A stretch of 64,000 nt of DNA, taken from contig JASSKH010000001.1 of assembly GCA_031763025.1 (NCBI GenBank), forward strand, positions 23,871,840 through 23,935,839, given 5' to 3'. This document shows, one piece after another, positions 22,301 through 32,422 of this stretch (position 1 is its first letter; every line of letters starts with the position of its first letter). The notes under the pieces were generated by a model that saw nothing but the letters and a program-made list of their open reading frames with translations, was not told where the DNA came from and searched no databases. Position numbers and translations under genes: made by a program. Origin of the DNA: Macrocystis pyrifera. Its lineage: Eukaryota; Sar; Phaeophyceae; Laminariales; Laminariaceae.

Positions 22301-24154
22301 GACAACCTGCACCAAAATGCTTAAGTCAGCGCCGACTAAGCAGCCTTTTACGGAAGACCATAGTAAATAGGACCTGCGGTACACACAAAAACCTATATAT
22401 TTACCTATTTTTTCCAACAGTATTTGGTCCCATTTACTACGGTCCCCCGTACTAGTAGGCTATCCCTTTCGGTATGTAGAACACCTTCCCCTCCCCTCAC
22501 CCCCCCCGCCTATGTACTATATACCAAGTATATGGATACTTCTTCACTTGAGAAGCTGTCTAAAATCTGACGAAACATAAAGGCATGATGGACAATGCCA
22601 TGCCCTGATTATTACGGAGGACCATAGTTAACAGGACCAAATATTGTTAGTAAAAATAGGTAAATATATAGGTTTTTGTGTGTACCGTAAGTCCTGTTAA
22701 CTATGGTCCCGCATGTAATAGGTATGTAAGGCATGCCTTATTGTACACCATGAATATTTAGGGCTGGGCGCTGGCTGCCTCAGTCAGTAGCCACTACACT
22801 GTCGCCAAAATCGAGCAGCGTACTGTCTCTCTTCTCTCCTCTCTTCTCCCGAGTGGGTTTCCGTACTATAATATGGCGTGCTTATTGGGCGTATGTAAGA
22901 TAAAACGACTCGCGAACGTACTGGCTACGTCGATCAGTAGATTACTGCGGCCAGTACATACTGTTCCAGTGCCCAGCTCTATCAATAATGGGATTCCAAC
23001 ACTATTAGATAGTTCCTTGGTTGAATAAGCTCCGTCCGGGAGAAGTGATTTCGGCCAAAAAACGGTATACCCATGTATAACGGGTCACATTTTAGGTTGG
23101 CGTTGGTTGGCAACGACGCTGCAAAACACGACGATCACTGCGTGACCTATTTGATAAACAGTCAGAGTGACCTTGTTTTTTTTTTGTTGTAGCGGTCGAG
23201 CCATGGCTTGTGGTCGAGACTTGGGTCAGTTTTGCGGGGTGGAGAAACCAAAACTTCGCACAGAGGGGGTGACCGTATCACGTAGTGTGGGCATGGTACG
23301 GCACCGACGAGGCAGACGCATTATGCCAGGCGTACCCATTGCTGTCTCTGGAAGGAATCACACTAGAAAACAGATCAACTAATTCGACGCTTTCATCCAT
23401 ACGCAAGAAAATCCACCTCAAAATCGGTCCTTAGTAGGACCTAGCCCACCCTTCATGCGACCCGCCGGACACCTCACGGCGTTTCGCGCTTGGTACAAAC
23501 AATGTCTGCCTGGTCGGTGGAAACCCGATATGCTCCGTCCCGTCTTTTTAGGGATACGCGGGTCTATGTTCACACGACTACGGCCATGCATGACATGAGT
23601 GCACCCCCCCCCGCCGCCCCTTCCTGCATGCCTCCTTTTTTAAGTTCCTTCCTCCCCCCCCCTTCCGTAACTCGATTTTTCTCTGAGGCAACCACCCCCG
23701 CCCCGCACCCCATCCCCTTCCTTTATCCCACTTTTTTTCTCGTCCTTACTGCCCCCCCCCCCCCTCCCCCCCCTGCCCCTCCCCCTCCTTGAATTTGAGA
23801 CTCTTCTGGAGCACCACGCCAACTGCGAGACCGGCGGAGCCAGGAGAGGGTGCGGATTATGTCGGCGAATATCGGCTCTCATTCAACTCCACGCTAGAGA
23901 TTGCCGGAAAGATGGGTGGGTGGTTTTTTAGATGTTTGTGGCGCAGCCGGGGGAGGAGGGGGGGGGGGGGAGGGGTGAGTGGGTAGGTATGTCTTGGGGG
24001 GGGGGGGTTAGTGGCGGAGGGGGGGAGGCGTTTTCGGTTCTTGGTATTACGGTGTCAGTGCACGAGTGGGATGAGTAAGTGGTGTATTTGTTGTCGCTAC
24101 TGTCATAAGAATACTGCCGTCGCTTTTCGAATCGTCGGGAGCCATGCTACTACA

Positions 24155-24232
<78 letters not shown>

Positions 24233-27200
24233 ACTTATTTGTTGCTTGCCTTAGTCATTTGACCATTGACCACACATCCCTTTCGAGAGGGGGGGGGGGG
24301 GGGGGGCATTGTTGGGCCCAAACTGTTCTGCGCATCAGACATACAGATCATCTACAGATAGATCATGTAGATCATGTACTGTAGATCCTATATTTTCTGT
24401 TATGATATGTTGTACAAGGGCCGCATATGTATATCATCCAGATCTCACCGACCAAATATGCGCGCAGAAAAGCGGTGCCCCTACAGATCCCACCCAGCAC
24501 AGCATGCTGTATAGGCATGCGTATCAGGGATCCATCAGTAAGAGATACGCCCAAATCACTGAGCTACAACAGTCAGCGCTGACTGTTGGCTCAGTGGTCG
24601 GAGTGTATCTCTAGTAAAACCACGATCCGGAGTTCAAATCTCTCCAACGTCCTTCTTGCCAGGGTGTATCTCTAAGCACTACCTGCTCCCGAGAGAGTTA
24701 GATCATCGATTGGGAATCCATCTGACACGTCCTACATTGTAAAACGTTGATTGGATGCCGCCAATATATTTAGAACCCCCTTCGTGTTTTTTACTTCTGA
24801 AGATTTGCCTATACTGTAGCCCATGGGATTGTTCCACACGTCTGGTAGACGATCTACAATTCATCTCCAGATGGGTCGTCTATCGATAGATCGTCTACAG
24901 ATAGATTATCTACACATATGTCATCTACAGACATATCACCTACATATCATCTAGATAATTTCCAGATTCATCTACAGATCATCTACAGATCATCTACATA
25001 TTCATTTACAGATCATCTATAGATCCATCTACAGATCATCTACATATATATAGATCATCCGCATATAGATAGATCATGTAGAAAGCCTACAGATAGATCA
25101 TCCACATATAGATAGATCATGTAGAAAGCCTACAGATAGATCATCCACAAATAGATAGATCATGTAGAAAGCCTACAGATAGATCATCCACATATCGATA
25201 GATCGACTACAGATAGATAGATCATCTACAGATGGATCATCTACTCATTGATCATCTAGATCCTAAACTACCGTTCTGAGGTGCTGTGCGGGACCTGTAT
25301 TCGAGTAGTACCAACAGATCCGACCCAGAAAACATGGCCTACGTAGACCATGCAGATTTGTGTGGCTCCCGATGGACAACACGCGCTGTAGATCGTACGA
25401 GGTCGGGCAAGCTGTCTTTCGTGAAATATGTAGAGTGTAAAAAAAAAAAATGAAAGCCTTTTTTTTTTTCCAGTTCCAGTACTATTTCAGGTATAATTTG
25501 GACCTTTCACGGCTGTCTCGCGTGATGTCTACCTTGTTAGGACCTTCGCCACAAGACAAAGCATGGCGCCTAGCGGATTTGCATATGTTTTTTAATTGTG
25601 GTCACTGTCTGTCTCCTTCTTAGAGTTTCCTCGTTCGCCAACCCGGTTCAGCGAGCAAGCCTTTAGCACCTCCTTGGGCCCCAGACAATGGCTCCAGTAA
25701 TACCCTTGTACGTCCTTATTTTTCCTTCACTTCGGTCTTCGTTCTCTTCTTCAGCTTTCGCTTCGGTTTCTGTCTCCTTTTGCGTTCGTCTTTCTTTGTT
25801 TTCATTTTGGGTGATTTCTCCTTTCGCCTCTGCTTTGAGTTCTGTCTCTCTCTCTCCTTTAGTCTCCCTTTCAGTGGTTGTTCTCAGCGAACACCCTCTC
25901 GTCGTAGTATCTGGGTCTTATTACGAGGTATGGGGGGATCTATAGCCTCATTTCTTATGTTTCGAATAGCCGCATCTTCGACCACCTTTTTCCTGGCCGT
26001 TTGGGATGAACTTTGTCATCACCCTCCGACCATCTTGTGGTCTGCATATACGACTATTCAGGGTGGGCTAATGTTATATGAGTAGAGTACTCATGGGCCA
26101 TAGATATATATAATACGTTGCAGTCTTATAGTCTCACGAATACGAGAATAATCCAAAGAATGGATTGACCCGGCGGATATTCCGTTAGTCGAGAGTACCG
26201 TTCTTTTAGGAATGTTCCCTAGGGCGGATAGCCCGTTAGACGAGAGTAATGTTCCTTGACGCAGATAGGACTACGAGGTGAGAAGTTCTTATATTAGCCG
26301 AAGAACGATCGGTAGCCAGAAGGAAAGTTCTGTAGGCGTACATCAGATAAGAGGAATTTAGGAGAGCTTGTGGCATGGGGTGGGACGAGTATATCTGGGC
26401 GTCGAGTCCCGCCCCCTACCTCTCACTTCTCTACCAGAGCACCTCCTCAGCTCTCGCCATCAGTAAGAGGATCTAAATCAGAAGAAGCGAAGCACTGCTT
26501 TCCAGCTGCCAGAACCACCTGCGTCCCTTACCACTACCCTTACCACTACCCTAGAGCGGCCCCCGCATCACACGACTCCCTACTCTGCCGGAAACGACTA
26601 TTCTCCGGTTCTAATGCCCAAACCATCTCCCTCTCAGCAGCTTTAGACAGCGTAGGCCGTAGGCAATGTTTTTGTGGCGGACTTCGGATAGAAAAGTTCC
26701 TCCTATTAATATTACGGGGGACCATAGTAAATAGGACCTACGGTACACACAAAAACCCACATATTTACCTGTTTTACTTACAATATTTGGTCCCATTTAC
26801 TATGGTCCCCCGTAATAGAGAGACCCTAACGAACACGCTGTACGTTGGTCGGGAGATAGTCAGAGCATTAGAACTAGAGCTATGCCGTGTTTGGCAAGGA
26901 GTCATGATATGGCATAATTGTACCAGAAATGGTGTCGCTGCTTTAGAAAAGACGAAAAAACGCTTTTTTTTTCCCGAGACTCAGTACTCTTTTTTTTTTG
27001 TGTTGACCGAAGGGAGCACCGCCCCTTGAGTGGGGTTTTGGGCGTTTTTCGAAGTATCCTTTCTCTTAACGCTGGAACCACACGCGCGTACCACACCATA
27101 TTGCCCGATTTTTATCCGTTATCCTAGACAAAAAAAAGCATGAAGGCGGCACAGGCGGCTCTTTCTAGGAGGTATGGTGAGGCGTATCGCACCGGGGAAA

Positions 27201-30200
27201 CTAAAACCACCGGGTCCAAGTATCCGGCGGGAAAAAAAGGGGTACGATTCATACGAGTAGATTGGATATTGCGTACTGATACTACTACGCACTGCTCAAT
27301 TGTACAAATCATACCACACGCAACAGGAACACCGCATATATGTTGCATAACGATGGGAAATGTTAAAAAAAAAAAGAAAAAAAAAAAAAAAAACGGGAGG
27401 AGAGGAGAGAGCGAACAGTAAAACACGTGAAGGTCGCCCCGTTATCGCCACAAGATCCATGCTACGGTATTAATAGGACGGTATACTTCGTGTTACTTTT
27501 TCTCCGCTCCTTTTTTCTGCGCGCGTGTCCGCCTTAACGCCCGCGAACAGCTCTGTATGTTGTCCGGGTAACCGGGTGATGGTACCCGGGTATAAACCCG
27601 CACTACGCTGCCCGGGTATATGTGCCTGAAGAAACGGGTACACCCGGCCACGGGTACGGGTAATATAGATGGAGCAAACGTCCGGGTGCCCGTTTGAAAC
27701 GGCTGCCCCCCACGGGCTCCGAGTACATCTCTCCAATGCCTCATCCGTTTGAACTCGAAAAAATGAGCCAAAGATCCGCGCCATTCGACTTCGAAATCTC
27801 CGAACGAAAAAAAAAAAAGAATGCGTCTTTTTTATTTTACTTACGCGCCTTCTAGCTGGCACATTCCGGCGCACAACAGGTGACAACAGCTTCATACGTC
27901 GGACAGATAGATCACGTACAGATCAGATAGGTCATCTACAGATGGATCATCTAGGTCCTACGTAGCCTCTCGCTATGATACATTGTGCAGGATCCATCTG
28001 CCTTATAGGGCAGATCCAACCCAGGAAACACGTGCTACTGTAGATCATGATCTATCTATCTGATCTGTCTACAGATAGATCTATAGTTCCTCACCCGCCG
28101 TTGTGAGAGGTTGTGCAGGATCTATCTGCCTCTTCTGCCTTATAGGGCAGATCCAACCCAGGAAACATGTGCTACTGTAGATCGTGCAGATCATACGGGT
28201 CCTACCTAGCAATACAGGCTCCAGTAGATCAAACAGACCATACAGCTCAGGAATAGATTATATTTCTGCCTTGAAAGGTCTACAGTAGATCGTTGAAGAG
28301 CCACGCCGGACATATATATATATATTATTTTCGTGTTTTGGTTGTTGATTATTCGAGTGAGAAAAAAAGTAATTTTCAAGTTGCCTTTTTCAGCGGAAGG
28401 TATACTATTTCTAGTATGTATTTTTCTAGCGGTAGAATTTTTTTTGACTTACGGAAAAAAATGGCATACCTCCCGAACCGAACCTCGGTAGGCGTTGCCG
28501 TCTACCTGGTAATATGCATGAAATTTTGCATTTCACGTAACGGAAATATTTTTGGTGCTACTGCTGTCAGATCACGTCGCGATGAAATTCGGCTTCAACC
28601 CGAGAAACGCCTCGAAAACCGTCGCACTATAGAAATCATTTCGTCATCTACTTGTCAACTTGAAGAAAAAAAAAACGTTCGAGTTCTCGCGCCACCGATG
28701 CTGTTTGGCATTTTACTTTGGCGACAACGCCAAGCACTCCTATTTGCCAAGGATTCAAAAAGCTCTAGCGGAGCCCCCGAATTCCGTGAGGCACGAGCGC
28801 CGCAACATAGTTATACAGGCTTTAGGGTCTGCAGAACGACCAAAACACAGGGAATAGGTTGACGGGATTAAAACACAACGAGGCGTACTTTGTAGTGAGA
28901 CGCTGGTGCTTCAAAAAAATAGGAGAGAGGACGTAAGCTTTCTTCCAAGATCTGAGATAGACGAGCAGAGACGGAACAGGTTTGGTTCGGGAGGTATATG
29001 CCGTTTTCCCGCAAGGCGTTTTTTCACAACAGGCCATGATTTATACTGGAAATATTAATAGTACACCTGCTGCAGAAAAAATAAAATGTTACAAAACGAA
29101 ATGTAAAAAAACACATTATCTGTTTATCGTGTGTAGGCGTATAGATAGACATGGCCGGCGAGGGTCCTCAAGTGGGAATCGATTTTATCTGCCCGTAAGG
29201 TGTGCGAAGAAATTCCCCAGCGCGGGTTCCTAGCGAGGGCTTTCATGCACCATTCGCACTCTATCCTTGAAATGTACCACTCTTCTCCATATTACAATGA
29301 CAGTTTGGATAGAATAGAATAGAAAGTAGCGAGTACATCGTAAGATGTACCTGGTAGGAAGGAGCAAAGACAACAACAGAGTATCGTAGATAAATCATAA
29401 AAGGAAGTAGACATAGATGATAGATAGACCTTGTGCATAGGTTTCCTTTGTATCCGGGGATTTCTTCGTTCAGGAATGTTTTTAGATTGATCAACGGTGA
29501 AGCTCATGCTGCACATTGTCGGATGGCAAGCCTAACAATAATACTAGAAATACACAAAACGGTCCTCATATTTGTTTGGACAAAGTTGTCCTTCGTTTCC
29601 ACTATCCAGTCCACCCACCCCCGCGTGGTCACTACTGTACGTACCACCGACCGAGCTCCTCACCCCACCCCATCCACCCCATATTCACCTCCCCCCATTC
29701 CCCCTCGGCTCATCGCGTTCGTGGCGCTTTCTTTCGCAGGTGCTTAGTGCCCTACTGCGTCCGCCTGCGCCGTCGCCTGCTCGCCCTCAACAACGAGCGC
29801 CGGGACCTGGCGGCGAGCAGCGAAAAGCGCTCCGCTCCGAGCGCCTGGGATCACGACCGACAGGTGCAGCAGTACGCACACGAAAAACAAACAAACAAAA
29901 CAAACAAACAAACAAGCAAAACGAACAAAACATACATATATGCACACGCAGAGAGGAAGGGGTTCAAACGATATATATTCATATATATATATATACAATT
30001 CCGGATCGATTACGCGCGCCTTCTCGGGGTAGCGCGCCGTTCTTGGTACCAGATCGTTGGATATCCCGGTGATATATTACGGGGGTCCATAGTTAACGGG
30101 ACCAAATTTTGTTAGTAAAAATAGGTAAATATATAGGTTTTTATGTATACCATAGGTCCTATTAACTATGGACCCCCGTAGTAGTGTTTCTCGGTATAAT

Positions 30201-31079
30201 TGGGCACGTTTTTTTTTTTCGCTGGTCGAACTGAAAGAACGTGGTTGGATCGTATCAATCCGGCCGAATGTATTGAGTTCGATTTAGAAAAAACAACCAA
30301 ATGCATCGGAGGGTGTCATACACGTGGTCGTACACGCTCGGACTGTCTACTGCTGCTGCAAGGTCTGATCTCTGGAGGCGCGTTGAGATACGAGTACTAT
30401 TATTACGGAGGACCATAGTAAATAGGACCTACGGTACACACAAAAACCTATATATTTCCCTATAATTTAATAACAGAATTTGGTCCCATTTACTATGCCC
30501 CCCCGTAACGATGCTACGGGAGCAGTACAGTAGTTCAGAGGCATTCTACGAATATGTACAAAGCACAACCAAATATCCACACGTAACAAGCGCGCCAGAT
30601 GAGAGCGTGTCTGACGTATCACGCAATCACGCAGCCTCCGCAGTTGGGTTTCAACCACTCAATCGGTCGTACACAAGCAGAATTTTTTTCACTTTGAACA
30701 AAAAAAACCATGAGCAGATGCCCGGTATCGCGCTAAAGAAATGGGAGATGATACGGTCCCGCTTTTAAGATACCATCCGACGTAGGTACAAGATAAGGTG
30801 TTCGTCTTTTTACAACTATTTTCGGGTGAAAGAACGCGTCAAGTTGTTTCGGCGAGCACTATTAATATTGATACCACTGGAGGTAATCGAGGGTTCGAGA
30901 CTGCTTGGTTATTTACTGCGATTGCTGCCTGTGCTCATGGTTGAGTATTTCGTGGTGCGATAATGCGCGTACAGAATGCGTCGTACTCGATGGTGCTGCT
31001 TGCTGCTGCTTGCTGCTGTTATTGTGCTGCTGCTGGTGTTGCGGCTGCGGCTGCACAGGAGCAGCAGCAGCGATGCCTG

Positions 31080-31140
<61 letters not shown>

Positions 31141-32389
31141 TGCTGTTGTGCTGCTGCTGCTATCGCTTTCATGTGAGGGAGAGGCCATCTTTCCTGCACA
31201 AGCGCCGTTGGCAGTAGGTACAACTCGCCGTAGATAGGTGTGATACTTCGGCGTGGGTATTGGGTACTTGGCAGCTGGGCAGATAAGGGGAGGCAGTACT
31301 GTAGTAGACAAAATCCAAGTAATCTCATCTGTTCTGAGAAATGAGACGAAACCTCTCAAAACTGAGCTGATCTCTGCCCCCTCCAGGAACTGAGATCAAA
31401 AGCGCCGATGCTTTCCTGGCCAGCAATACACGGCTCTGATTTTTGGGCTTCAGATATCGCTGAAAAAGACAGAAATAGCGTCGCAAAAAAATGCCATAAA
31501 AGTTGGTCCATAATACGAGTGAGATAGATACAAAAACTGAGAACTGAAACTCGGCATTGCCTTTTTCCTGCACCACTTGGAATTAGTAAGATCAATTGTT
31601 GCAATTATGTTATTTAAGTTACTCAAGACTAATCACAAATTGGCTCCCTATCCGGAGCATGGGTGCAGGCAGGCAGGCACCCATGGGGAGACCTTATATA
31701 TTTTGTGGGAACGCGCAGAAATGGGGTAGGGAACGATGTGTCCCCTACCCCCCGTAGGATAGGATCCTCCGTGGAGGACTCGCAGTAGGGGCCCCCGTAT
31801 AGGGCTGTTCGGATCGGGGTCTCCGTACGATCGTTCGTAGGGCCCCCAGTGGGGGATCCCATAGCCCCCCCCCCCCCCCCCCCTCCATATATATTATATA
31901 TGGGTTGGGTTGGCGTCGGTTGGCATCGACACTGTAAAACATGCCGCACACTACGTGAGCTAGACATCCAGGGTACCGTTTTTTGTTTTGTTTTTTCACC
32001 CACAGCTGGTCGTCGAGTTAGATCATTTGTGCGAGGTAACCTTTACTCTGCACAAGGGAATTGATCGTATCACGTAGTGTTCAAGGTAAGGCACCCAAGA
32101 GGCAGTTACATAGTACTCCCATTGCTGTCTCTGGAAGTGGCTACACCGGAAATTAAATAACTCATTGAAGCTGTCATCCATATGCAAGTCCGCCTCACAA
32201 GCGGCTCTTAGTAGGATGCAGCTCACCCTTCATACGACTCGCCGGACGGTGCTTCGCGCTTGGTGCAAGCAATGTCTGCCTGGTCGGTGAAAACCCGACA
32301 TGCTCCGTCCCGGCATTGTAGGGATGCGAGGGTCTATGGCCATACGACTACGGCCATGCATGAGATCGAGTACATCTCTCCTATCGAGT

Positions 32390-32422
<33 letters not shown>

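Noticed and set aside
24590-24660. tRNA gene
   Set aside because: A and B boxes are visible but the acceptor stem does not pair; kept only as a tRNA-like relic.
24840-25265. CRISPR array
   Set aside because: Repeats are short GATC units without unique spacers of constant length, in a eukaryotic context; it is a minisatellite.
27140-27421. Possible protein with RRYGEAYRTGETKTTG
   Set aside because: Short, no family recognised, overlapping - strand frames equally long, and no fitting splice phase with the TAZ gene.
31083-31138. Poly-Leu, poly-Cys or poly-Ala protein
   Set aside because: Pure (CTG)n microsatellite in an intron.
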